Assembly: GCA_035628055.1 (NCBI GenBank)
Contig: DASPKO010000260.1
Coordinates: 1-15,820, forward strand
Reading direction: 5' to 3'
Length of the DNA stretch: 15,820 bases
Origin: DASPKO01 sp035628055
GTDB taxonomy: Bacteria; Planctomycetota; Phycisphaerae; Phycisphaerales; UBA1924
In this document: positions 1-6,305 of the stretch, piece after piece
How the letters are laid out: each line of letters starts with the position of its first letter
Position numbering within the stretch: the stretch's first letter is position 1
Program-made: the position numbers and the translations under genes
The notes under the pieces: generated by a model
Told to the model about the DNA's origin: nothing
Databases searched by the model: none
What the model saw: only the letters and a program-made list of their open reading frames with translations

Positions 1-705
1 CAGCGTCACCACCAGGACCGGCCAGAAGAGCGCGGGCGCCCGGTTGGGCGGCGCGGCCCATCCCGGCCCGGTGAGGAGCGCCAGAGCCGTGAAGGGGCTC
101 GCCAGCCGGAGCCACGGGGGCGCGGTCACGGATGCGGCGGAGAGGGCGAGCCCCGCCGCGGGGGCCCCAACCGAGCCGAACAGGATGGCGGCCATCCAGG
201 CGGCACGGCGCACCGCGTGGCGGAGGCCGCGCCGGGCGGGGGTGAGCGATTGGAGGGCCAGGGCGATGAGCCCGCCGACCAGGACCGTCCAGGCGCCGAG
301 CAGGGCGATGACGGCGAGCACGGTGCGGGGAGGCCAGGCCGCGAGCAGGCCGAGCGGCCAGAGGAGCAGGTTCAGGCCGGGGATAAGGGTGAGCGTGTCG
401 GAAAGGGCGAGCGCCGCCGGGTCGCGCGGCGGGCGGAAGCTCAGGCGGACCATCGGCCAGACGATCAGCAGGCCCGTGAGGGTGACCACGAGCAGGCTCC
501 GGGCCGCCGGGGCCACATCGGCGCCGAGCGCCGGGAGCATCGCGAGCAGGAGGAGCGTGAGGCCGGCGGTCAGCAGGGCCGCGGCGGCGAAGGTGACCAG
601 GACAGAGCTGGGCCCGGACTCCCTGCGGGTGGGCCGGGAGAGGGGGCGCCCGGGAACGGGCGCGGCGGGGTCTGGTGGCGGGGATGCGGCGGGGAGTTGG
701 GTCAC
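1..705 (-). CDS. multi-pass membrane protein of unknown function, partial (3' end beyond window)
   Basis: I do not recognise this protein. On the minus strand a frame stays open from a GTG at 705 to the window edge (235 codons, no stop). The GTG overlaps the ftsQ stop codon in a GTGA arrangement, which implies translational coupling and sets the start. The first ~33 residues are Pro/Arg-rich and probably cytoplasmic. Hydrophobic segments follow at about residues 35-57, 69-86, 104-123, 128-151 and 170-191, with further hydrophobic sequence after 200. No catalytic motif or known family signature is visible. In classical dcw clusters ftsA or ftsZ follows ftsQ; this protein is neither, and what lies beyond it cannot be seen. 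A role near division or envelope assembly is inferred only from the overlap. The strong hydrophobic pattern and the overlap support a real gene rather than antisense noise. Confidence 0.72.
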   Translation of the reverse strand, partial: MTQLPAASPPPDPAAPVPGRPLSRPTRRESGPSSVLVTFAAAALLTAGLTLLLLAMLPALGADVAPAARSLLVVTLTGLLIVWPMVRLSFRPPRDPAALALSDTLTLIPGLNLLLWPLGLLAAWPPRTVLAVIALLGAWTVLVGGLIALALQSLTPARRGLRHAVRRAAWMAAILFGSVGAPAAGLALSAASVTAPPWLRLASPFTALALLTGPGWAAPPNRAPALFWPVLVVTL

Positions 706-1580
706 GGGGCCGCGAGCCAGCCGGGACGCGCGAAGCGCACGTCGAAGACGAGCCCGGGGGCGGCGGCCTGGTCGGGCTTGGCCAGGACGGTCGAGAGGTT
801 GCGCAGCTTCACGGCGGATCGTTCCTCGCCCGGGTTGGGAGCGCTCGCGGGCCCGCCCCAGACGATGCGCGCGCCAGCGGTGGTGATCAGCACGAGCTGG
901 CGCCCGGTCGGGGTGAAGGCCGAGACGTCGACGCCCCGGAGCGCCGGGGCGGTGGCGCCGCTGCGATGCAGGAACGTGATGAGCTCGAGGGCGGCCTGGA
1001 CCTGCCCGCCGGGCCAGGGCTCGCCCGGCGCCGGGGGGCCGGAGGCGGCCCCCTGGATCACCCAGAGGCGGACGAGACCCGGCTCGAAGGAGCGGTCGAG
1101 GAGCTCCCCGCGGATCGTGACGAGGTGGTCGCGGTCGGCGTGGCGCACGGCGGCATAGGGGACCCGCCAGCGGCAATCGACGCGGACCAGGCCGTCGCGG
1201 TCGCGGCGCAGGGTGCACGGACCGGAGAACCAGCCGGTGGCCATCAGGGCCCGCTGGGCGCGCTGGAGCGAGCCGGCATCGAAGGGATCGGGGGTGACCG
1301 TGGTCTGCACGATGTGCTGCAGGCGTGCCCGGGTCTGGTCGTCGAGCCAGGTGGTGGGCGCGTCGGCGTCGCCCGGACCGACGACCGTGGGCCAGTTGAA
1401 GGCGGCGCGCACGGGCAGCGCGTGGCTCTGGGCCGCGCGGGCCTTGAGGGCCCCCCGACCCAGCACCACCCCCAGGACCAGGCCGAGCGTGATGGCGGCC
1501 GTTAGGCCGGTCGCCAGTCCGGAGCGGAAGCGGGCCCAGTCGAATGGGTCCCGAGCGGAGCGGGAGCGGGCTCTGGGCAT
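702..1580 (-). CDS. ftsQ: FtsQ/DivIB-type cell division protein
   Basis: A 292-residue bitopic membrane protein. It has a basic cytoplasmic tail (1-24), one membrane helix (about 25-42), then an extracytoplasmic part. Residues ~90-145 look like a POTRA-type module ending in a WRVPYAAVR stretch, where FtsQ typically has R-x-P-x-A-x-x-R. A beta domain (~150-285) follows and contains LRGVDVSAF, a Lys-Leu-containing stretch and a final FDVRF strand, matching the usual order of an FtsQ C-terminal domain. FtsQ links early and late divisome proteins (FtsB/FtsL) at the septum. Two cysteines (122 and 136) in the POTRA-like region could form a disulfide. The ATG at 1580 has AAGGA 9 nt upstream and lies 15 nt after the ddl stop, consistent with one operon. 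The sequence is divergent, so the call rests on topology, motif order and position after ddl. Confidence 0.87.
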   Translation of the reverse strand: MPRARSRSARDPFDWARFRSGLATGLTAAITLGLVLGVVLGRGALKARAAQSHALPVRAAFNWPTVVGPGDADAPTTWLDDQTRARLQHIVQTTVTPDPFDAGSLQRAQRALMATGWFSGPCTLRRDRDGLVRVDCRWRVPYAAVRHADRDHLVTIRGELLDRSFEPGLVRLWVIQGAASGPPAPGEPWPGGQVQAALELITFLHRSGATAPALRGVDVSAFTPTGRQLVLITTAGARIVWGGPASAPNPGEERSAVKLRNLSTVLAKPDQAAAPGLVFDVRFARPGWLAAP

Positions 1581-1595
1581 TGAGAGCGATCCTTG

Positions 1596-2684
1596 CTAGC
1601 CGGCGCTGGGGGCGCGGCGGTGATCACGGCGCGCCATGGCGACCAGCGCGGCGCACAGTGCCGGCATGCCGGTCCCGGCGTGGCGCGCGGCCATGGGAAC
1701 AAGCGAGTGATCCGTGAATCCCGGGATGGTGTTGATCTCGAGGAACCAGGGGGTCCCCGCGGCGTCGAGCATGAAATCGGCGCGGGCCAGGTGCCGGATG
1801 CCCAGCTCGCGCGCGAGCCGCACCGAGTCGTCCCGGATGCGCTCGGCGGCGGCGGGGGGAAGCGCCGGGTCGAGGACGTAGCGTGTGTCGGCGCGGTGGT
1901 ACTTGGCCTGGTAGTCGTAGAGGCCGTCGGCGGGGATGATCTCGATGATGGGGAGGGGGCGGTCGTCGATGAGCCCGAGCGTGAGCTCGCGCCCGGCCAC
2001 GGCCGGCTCGATCATGTAGGCCCGCATGCCGGCCGGTCCGCCGGGGTCGAGGTGGCGGTCGCGGCGGATGGCGGCGCCGGCCCGGTCCCAGGCGGCGCGG
2101 TCGTGGCACCTGTAGAGGCCGACGGTGGACCCCTCGTGGACGGGCTTGAGAATGACCGGAAAGCGCAGTGGGCAGGCGGGGTCGCGCAGGTCCAGCACAT
2201 GAACCGGGGGCGTGGCGATGCCCAGACGCACCGCGACGGCCTTGGTGGCGACCTTGTCCATCGCGGCCCGGGAGGCGCTCGCGGCGGAGCCGACGAAGGG
2301 CCGGCCGTCCTGCTCGAGCAGGTCCTGGAGCTGCCCCCCCTCGCCCCAGGCCCCGTGGAGCACGGGGAAAATGACATCCCCCGGGAGGGCGCGGAGCTCG
2401 GGGAGTGTGAGCGTGCCGATGCTCTGGCGGTGCACGCGCAGGCCGGCGGCCTCGAGCGCCTCGGCGACGAAGCGGGCGCTGGTCAGGCTGACCTCGCGTT
2501 CGGCGTCCGGCCCGCCGCCCAGCACGAGCACGCCGGCGCGCTCGGGGGCCGGGTCGGGGCGGCGCGCCTGGTTGCGCGGGCCGCGGGAGGAGGCCGAGTC
2601 GTCCGGGTCCGCGCCCGGCTCGGCGCGCCGCGGCTCGGCGCGGGAGGAGGGGCGGGACGGTTGGATGGTGCGGGGGCTGGGCAT
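1596..2684 (-). CDS. ddl: D-alanine--D-alanine ligase
   Basis: This ATP-grasp enzyme joins two D-alanines to form the dipeptide added to UDP-MurNAc-tripeptide. With the ATG at 2684 it has 362 residues. Visible motifs are GGGPDAEREVSL (56-67), HGAWGEGG (110-117), the ATP-binding lysines K144 and K180 (ILKPVHEGSTVG), the omega loop YDYQAKY (256-262), RADF (301-304) and the metal/ATP-binding stretch FLEINTIPG (314-322), followed by a TDHSLVPMA stretch. The Lys-Tyr pair in the omega loop is typical of D-Ala:D-Ala rather than D-Ala:D-Lac ligases. About 50 Arg/Pro/Glu-rich residues precede the usual start of the fold, including a short duplicated RAEP. No other ATG lies before residue 142 and no Shine-Dalgarno sequence is seen, so the N-terminal extension may be real or the start may be misplaced. 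It sits 62 nt after murB and 15 nt before ftsQ. Confidence 0.97.
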   Translation of the reverse strand: MPSPRTIQPSRPSSRAEPRRAEPGADPDDSASSRGPRNQARRPDPAPERAGVLVLGGGPDAEREVSLTSARFVAEALEAAGLRVHRQSIGTLTLPELRALPGDVIFPVLHGAWGEGGQLQDLLEQDGRPFVGSAASASRAAMDKVATKAVAVRLGIATPPVHVLDLRDPACPLRFPVILKPVHEGSTVGLYRCHDRAAWDRAGAAIRRDRHLDPGGPAGMRAYMIEPAVAGRELTLGLIDDRPLPIIEIIPADGLYDYQAKYHRADTRYVLDPALPPAAAERIRDDSVRLARELGIRHLARADFMLDAAGTPWFLEINTIPGFTDHSLVPMAARHAGTGMPALCAALVAMARRDHRRAPSAG

Positions 2685-2746
2685 GGCTGGCGGGTCTCGG
2701 GAGCGGGTGGAGGGCGGGCGCTCACTGAACGGGAGCCGGCGCCGCG

Positions 2747-3661
2747 TCAGGCCGCGTCGCGCTTCCAGATGACGACCTCGGGCTCGAGCAGGATGTCGAA
2801 GGCCTCGCGCACGCGGGCCCGAACCTGGTCCATGAGTTCCGTGACGTCGCGGGCGGTTGCCTTGCGGGTGGTGACGAAGAAGTTGCCGTGGCGCTCGCTG
2901 ACGCGGGCCCCGCCGACGCGGGCTCCCTTGCACCCGGCGCGGTCGATGAGCAGCCCCGCCGAGACGCGGGCCCCGGGAACGCCGATCTCCGGGATGCCGA
3001 TGCGGAGGGTGGGATTCTTGAAGACGCATCCCGCGGAGTTGTCGCCCAGGGGCTGGCTCCGGGACTTGGCGCTCATGACGCTCTTGAGCTTGGCGCGGAG
3101 GCGGTCGGGGTCGTCGCGGCGGAGGCGGAGCTCGACGCTGGTGACGAGCACGTCGCGCAGAGCGGAGTGCCGGTATGCAAAGTCGCAGGAGGGGCGTTCC
3201 AGGGTGATGGGCGTGCCGGCGCGCGTGAGGGCGTGGACGCAGGCGACGGCGTCGGCGAAGGTGCCGAAGGTGCCCCCCGCGTTCATGATCGCGGCCCCGC
3301 CGATGGTGGCCGGGATGCCGCCCAGGCCTTCCAGGCCGGCCAGCCCGCGGCGCACGCACTCGAGGATCAGCTTCGGGAGGTTCACGCCCGCGCCGGCCAC
3401 GAGGCGGGGCTCGTCGGGATCGAAGCGGACATCGGCGAGCTCGCCCCCGTCGAGGCGGAGGACGAGGAATCCGACGCCGGCGTCGTCGACGAGGAGGTTG
3501 GCCCCGTCGCCGAGGACCCGGAGGTTGGGGTCGATCTCCAGGCAGCGCCGGAGGTCGTCGACCGACTGCGCGTGGGCGAGGCGGTCGGCGCGGCCGCCGA
3601 TCCCGAACCAGGTAGGGATCGGCGCGTCATGCTGGATATGGATCTCGGTCGCGACGGGCAC
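2747..3661 (-). CDS. murB: UDP-N-acetylenolpyruvoylglucosamine reductase
   Basis: A cytoplasmic FAD enzyme that reduces UDP-GlcNAc-enolpyruvate to UDP-MurNAc with NADPH. I chose the GTG at 3661 (304 residues) because GGAG lies 6 nt upstream and it places TWFGIGG at residues 17-23, as usual for the family. Other in-frame starts are GTG at 3703 and TTG at 3745, the latter overlapping murC. FAD-binding motifs include GDGANLLV (51-58) and GIPATIGGAAIMNAG (115-129). YRHSAL (163-168) and the C-terminal LEPEV (293-297), with its conserved glutamate, are also present. The catalytic stretch reads SAGCVFKNP, placing Cys212 where E. coli MurB has Ser229, the proton donor. Otherwise the protein looks intact. 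It follows murC in a same-strand cluster, so co-expression is likely. Confidence 0.97.
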   Translation of the reverse strand: MPVATEIHIQHDAPIPTWFGIGGRADRLAHAQSVDDLRRCLEIDPNLRVLGDGANLLVDDAGVGFLVLRLDGGELADVRFDPDEPRLVAGAGVNLPKLILECVRRGLAGLEGLGGIPATIGGAAIMNAGGTFGTFADAVACVHALTRAGTPITLERPSCDFAYRHSALRDVLVTSVELRLRRDDPDRLRAKLKSVMSAKSRSQPLGDNSAGCVFKNPTLRIGIPEIGVPGARVSAGLLIDRAGCKGARVGGARVSERHGNFFVTTRKATARDVTELMDQVRARVREAFDILLEPEVVIWKRDAA

Positions 3662-3719
3662 GGACGTCTCCGGGCGGGGGGCTGGCGGGCGAGCGGGGGG
3701 CACGAGGCTGGAGCTGCGG

Positions 3720-5273
3720 CTAGCGCGGGGCCGGGGCGGCGGCAAGGAACCCGGTGGCGACCTGGTCGACCGGGCCGGCGCCCATGACCACGAGCAGGTC
3801 TCCGTCCCGGCAGACGATGCCGAGCTGATCGACGATCGCCTCGAACGGGTATAGGTGCATGGCCTGCACGCCCTTGGCGCGGAGGCGGTCGACCAGGTCG
3901 GCGGCCGAGACCATGTGCTTCTCGGCGATCGAGTCGCGCACGAAGTAGATGTGGGGGACGATGACCAGGTCGGCGGCCTCGAAGGCGGAGGCGAACTCCT
4001 CCATGAGGTGGCGGGTTCGGGAGTGCTGGTGGGGCTGGAAGACGCAGATTAAGCGGCCGCCGCGCTGCTCGGGGCGCTCGAAGTCGCGCAGGGCCCGAAG
4101 GGTGGTCCCGACCTCGGTGGGGTGGTGCCCGTAGTCGTCATAGACGCGGACGCTCCCCCCCGCGCGGAGCGGGCGGGTTCCCAGGAACTCGGTGCGGCGC
4201 TTGAGCCCGCGGAACGAGGCGATGGAGCGGGCGGCCTTGTCGGGGTCGGCCCCGGTGAGCACCGCCAGGGCACAGGCGGTGGCGGCGTTCATGGCGTTGT
4301 GGGCGCCGGGGAGGGGGCTGGTCCAGGCGGCGACCAGGCCCTCGCCCCGGCGCACCAGCGCGGTGCGGTGGGTCTCGGGCTCGAAGCGCACGGACCAGTC
4401 GGCCGAGGGAGCAAAGCCGATGGTCTGCACCGCGCAGTCGAGCCCGGCGGTCACCTCGCGCCGGTGCGCGCCCTGCTCGGCGATGAGCAGGAGGCCTCCC
4501 CGGTCGGCGGGCGGGAGGAGCTTGGCGAAGACGTGGAAGGCCTCCACGACGGCGTCGAGCGAGCCGTAGATGTCGAGATGGTCGGCCTCGACCGATGTGA
4601 TCGCGGCGACGGTCGGGTGATAGCTGTGGAAGGAGCGGTTGAACTCGCAGGCCTCGGCGAGCAGCAGCCCGGGCTGGCCCCGCAGGGGCCCGAGCGGGAC
4701 CGCGCGGGCGCCCAGGCGGAACCCGCCTCCAAGCTGCGGGCACGTGGCCCCGACGATGACGGTGGGGTCGAGCCCGGCGTCGGCGAGCGCGACCCCGAGC
4801 ATCGCGGTGGTGGTGGACTTGCCGTGCGTGCCGGCGACGGTGACGGCGGTGGTGCCGAGCATGCAGCGGCCCAGGGCCTGCGCGTAGGTCAGCACGGGCA
4901 GGCCCCGGCGTCCGGCCTCGACGAGCTGGGGGTTGTCGGGCTTGATGGCCGCGGAGGCGACCACCAGGTCGCAGCGCTCGGGCAGGGGGAGGCGGGTCTG
5001 GTCGAGCCCGACCGGGATGCCGTCCAGGGCGAGGGATTCGGTCAGCGCCGAGGCGGAGGCGTCTGAGCCGGCGACCAGCGCCCCGCGGCCGCGGAGCATG
5101 CGGGCCAGGCCGCTCATGCCGCACCCACCGATGCCGATGAGATAGACCGAGGCGCCGGCGAGATCGAAGCCGCCGGGGGTCGGAGCGCCAGCGGGGGCGG
5201 GCATCGAGGATGGGGCCGGCGGCGCCTGGAACCTGGCGCTTTCGGGCACGGTGAGCGCGGACAGACTCGGCAT
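3720..5273 (-). CDS. murC: UDP-N-acetylmuramate--L-alanine ligase
   Basis: The ATP-dependent ligase that adds L-alanine to UDP-MurNAc, the first step of the stem peptide, in the cytoplasm. With ATG at 5273 it has 517 residues. An N-terminal Rossmann domain carries GIGGCGMSGLA (47-57). The Mur ligase central domain has the P-loop VAGTHGKSTT (146-155), EACEFNRSFHSYHP (207-220), TSVEADHLDIY (226-236) and PGAHNAMNA (322-330). The C-terminal domain has DDYGHHPTE (379-387) and FQPHQHSRT (412-420). All hallmark motifs are present. The first ~40 residues are Pro/Ala-rich; an alternative ATG at 5204 gives 494 residues. No Shine-Dalgarno sequence precedes either. It is the first gene of the murC-murB-ddl-ftsQ run and lies downstream of a terminator, so it probably has its own promoter. 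Confidence 0.98.
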   Translation of the reverse strand: MPSLSALTVPESARFQAPPAPSSMPAPAGAPTPGGFDLAGASVYLIGIGGCGMSGLARMLRGRGALVAGSDASASALTESLALDGIPVGLDQTRLPLPERCDLVVASAAIKPDNPQLVEAGRRGLPVLTYAQALGRCMLGTTAVTVAGTHGKSTTTAMLGVALADAGLDPTVIVGATCPQLGGGFRLGARAVPLGPLRGQPGLLLAEACEFNRSFHSYHPTVAAITSVEADHLDIYGSLDAVVEAFHVFAKLLPPADRGGLLLIAEQGAHRREVTAGLDCAVQTIGFAPSADWSVRFEPETHRTALVRRGEGLVAAWTSPLPGAHNAMNAATACALAVLTGADPDKAARSIASFRGLKRRTEFLGTRPLRAGGSVRVYDDYGHHPTEVGTTLRALRDFERPEQRGGRLICVFQPHQHSRTRHLMEEFASAFEAADLVIVPHIYFVRDSIAEKHMVSAADLVDRLRAKGVQAMHLYPFEAIVDQLGIVCRDGDLLVVMGAGPVDQVATGFLAAAPAPR

Positions 5274-5301
5274 GGGGAAGGCTATCGGCAGGGGGCGGCG
5301 C

Positions 5302-5324
5302 GGCTCGTGAGCCCGCGCGCGGGC
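5302..5324. promoter_or_regulatory. overlapping palindromes in the murC leader
   Basis: GGCTC-GT-GAGCC (5302-5313) is directly followed by and overlaps the perfect 14-bp palindrome GCCCGCGCGCGGGC (5311-5324). Both lie in the untranslated region upstream of murC. They could form an RNA hairpin in the leader or be a protein-binding site. Palindromes of only G and C arise easily by chance in this base composition, so a function is speculative. Confidence 0.25.
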
Positions 5325-5339
5325 GCGGCGTCGGGATCG

Positions 5340-5345
5340 AGCATA
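5340..5345 (-). promoter_or_regulatory. possible -10 element of murC
   Basis: On the minus strand the hexamer TATGCT matches the sigma-70 -10 consensus at four of six positions. It lies about 66 nt before the murC ATG and just downstream of the amidase terminator, where a promoter is needed if murC is not read through from the amidase gene. I see no convincing -35 element, so this is a weak call. Confidence 0.25.
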
Positions 5346-5360
5346 CACGCCGCGGGGACG

Positions 5361-5391
5361 AAAAACGCCGCCCGGAAAGAGTGGGACGGCG
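5361..5391 (-). terminator. intrinsic terminator after the amidase gene
   Basis: Read on the minus strand, CGCCGTCCC (5391-5383) pairs with GGGCGGCG (5373-5366), giving an 8-bp stem with one bulged T and a 9-nt loop. It is followed immediately by TTTTT (5365-5361). It begins 29 nt after the amidase stop codon. A G/C stem plus a T run is the classical Rho-independent form and is the best terminator in the window. It implies that the amidase and murC are separate transcription units. Confidence 0.75.
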
Positions 5392-5419
5392 CGGAGCAAC
5401 GGGGCGCGGGATGTGGTGA

Positions 5420-6196
5420 TCAGCCGAGGGCGCTCGCGCCGGAACTGGCGCGGGCCAGAGCGCCGCCGGGGACGCGCGCGCGCACCATGAAGGCCTGGAG
5501 CGCGTTGCCCGGGCAGCGGGTGGGCTTGAGCTCCTGGTGGGTGTGGACGCGCGCGAGCGGGATGCGGTAGCGGGCCATCTGCTGCCCGGTGAAGCGTTCG
5601 AGCGCCGCCAGGGCCTGGGGCGTGGGAGTCTGCTGGTCGAAGTTCCCCATGACCATGATGCCGAGGTTGTTTTCGTTGGTGTCCGCCACGTGCGCGCCCT
5701 GGTACCGCGTGCTGCGGCCCTCCCAGACCCGCCCCGCGGGGTCGATGATGTAGTGGTACCCGATGTCGGCCCACCCGCGGTCCTCGACGTGGGCGCGGCG
5801 GACCTGCTCGAGCCGCGCGGCCGCGTCCGCGGCCGCGCGAATCCGCTGGCTGGGCATGGCGTCGTGATGGATGGTGATGCGGCTGACCCCGTTCATGGGG
5901 TTGATGTCCCAGGACTTGGCGACGCCGGCGCGGGTCCACTGGGCCCGGGGGATGACGCCGGGCGGCGCGACCGCGTGGGCCGGGCCTGGGGCGGGAGTCG
6001 GGGGGGCCGGCATGGGGCGGGTGTCGCTGGGCCAGCGGGGGGCGGGCAGGGCCCCGAGACGCCCGGAGCTCTGGCATCCCGTCATCAGGGCCGCCCCGGC
6101 GACGAGCCCCCCGCCCAGGAGGAAGCGCCGGGAGAGGAGAAGGGCCGCTGGATCGGTCGGGGAGGACAGATGCGGGTGGATCATCGGCACGCTCAT
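5420..6196 (-). CDS. N-acetylmuramoyl-L-alanine amidase (Amidase_2/PGRP fold), predicted exported lipoprotein
   Basis: A zinc amidase that cleaves the bond between MurNAc and L-alanine in peptidoglycan, probably outside the cytoplasmic membrane. With ATG at 6196 it has 258 residues; another ATG at 6184 is 4 codons in. The N-terminus has a twin-arginine-like SRRFLLGGG (22-30), a short hydrophobic stretch and a lipobox-like LMTGC with the cysteine at residue 41. A Pro-rich linker (~50-80) leads to the catalytic domain. Probable zinc ligands are a His in ITIHHD (110 or 111), His220 (THQE) and Cys228 (TRCPG), the H/H/C set of T7-lysozyme-like amidases. Tyr147 in IGYHYIIDPAG and NLGIMVMGNFD (177-187) fit the family. 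It could act in wall remodelling, recycling or daughter-cell separation. No clear Shine-Dalgarno sequence. It lies between the ABC-F gene and murC on the same strand. Confidence 0.93.
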   Translation of the reverse strand: MSVPMIHPHLSSPTDPAALLLSRRFLLGGGLVAGAALMTGCQSSGRLGALPAPRWPSDTRPMPAPPTPAPGPAHAVAPPGVIPRAQWTRAGVAKSWDINPMNGVSRITIHHDAMPSQRIRAAADAAARLEQVRRAHVEDRGWADIGYHYIIDPAGRVWEGRSTRYQGAHVADTNENNLGIMVMGNFDQQTPTPQALAALERFTGQQMARYRIPLARVHTHQELKPTRCPGNALQAFMVRARVPGGALARASSGASALG

Positions 6197-6263
6197 CGGC
6201 ACGGCGGCGTGCCCTGCTGCAAGAGGGGCGCAAACCCGGCGGGGGGGCGCGGCGAGGGCGGCG

Positions 6264-6272
6264 AGTGTAGCA
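6264..6272 (-). promoter_or_regulatory. possible extended -10 promoter element of the amidase gene
   Basis: The minus-strand sequence TGCTACACT has the TGn extension followed by TACACT (four of six matches to TATAAT). It lies about 68 nt before the amidase ATG and just after the 3' end of the ABC-F gene. No good -35 hexamer is visible, which is tolerated by extended -10 promoters. Single-motif evidence only. Confidence 0.3.
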
Positions 6273-6276
6273 GGAG

Positions 6277-6294
6277 CGGGCGGCGTGCCGCCCG
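6277..6294 (-). terminator. GC hairpin after the ABC-F gene, no T run
   Basis: CGGGCGGC-GT-GCCGCCCG (6277-6294) is an 8-bp inverted repeat with a 2-base centre, beginning 11 nt after the ABC-F stop codon on the minus strand. It may terminate or stabilise that transcript. No T tract follows, so it is not a classical intrinsic terminator. Confidence 0.35.
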
Positions 6295-6305
6295 GCGTCA
6301 GAGCG

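Noticed and set aside
1593..3854. A 753-codon open frame on the plus strand across ddl and murB
   Set aside because: It is antisense to two enzymes with full motif sets. Long antisense frames are expected at this GC content because stop codons are rare, and the translation is low-complexity with no family motif.
5816..5837. Two copies of the palindrome CGCGGCCGCG inside the amidase gene
   Set aside because: They encode an ordinary Ala/Arg helix (RAAADAAARL) and are explained by GC-rich codon choice.
5274..6233. The murC frame stays open 320 codons upstream, which could suggest a fusion protein
   Set aside because: The upstream part is Arg/Pro-rich, overlaps the amidase gene in another frame and crosses the intrinsic terminator; MurC motifs begin only after the ATG at 5273.
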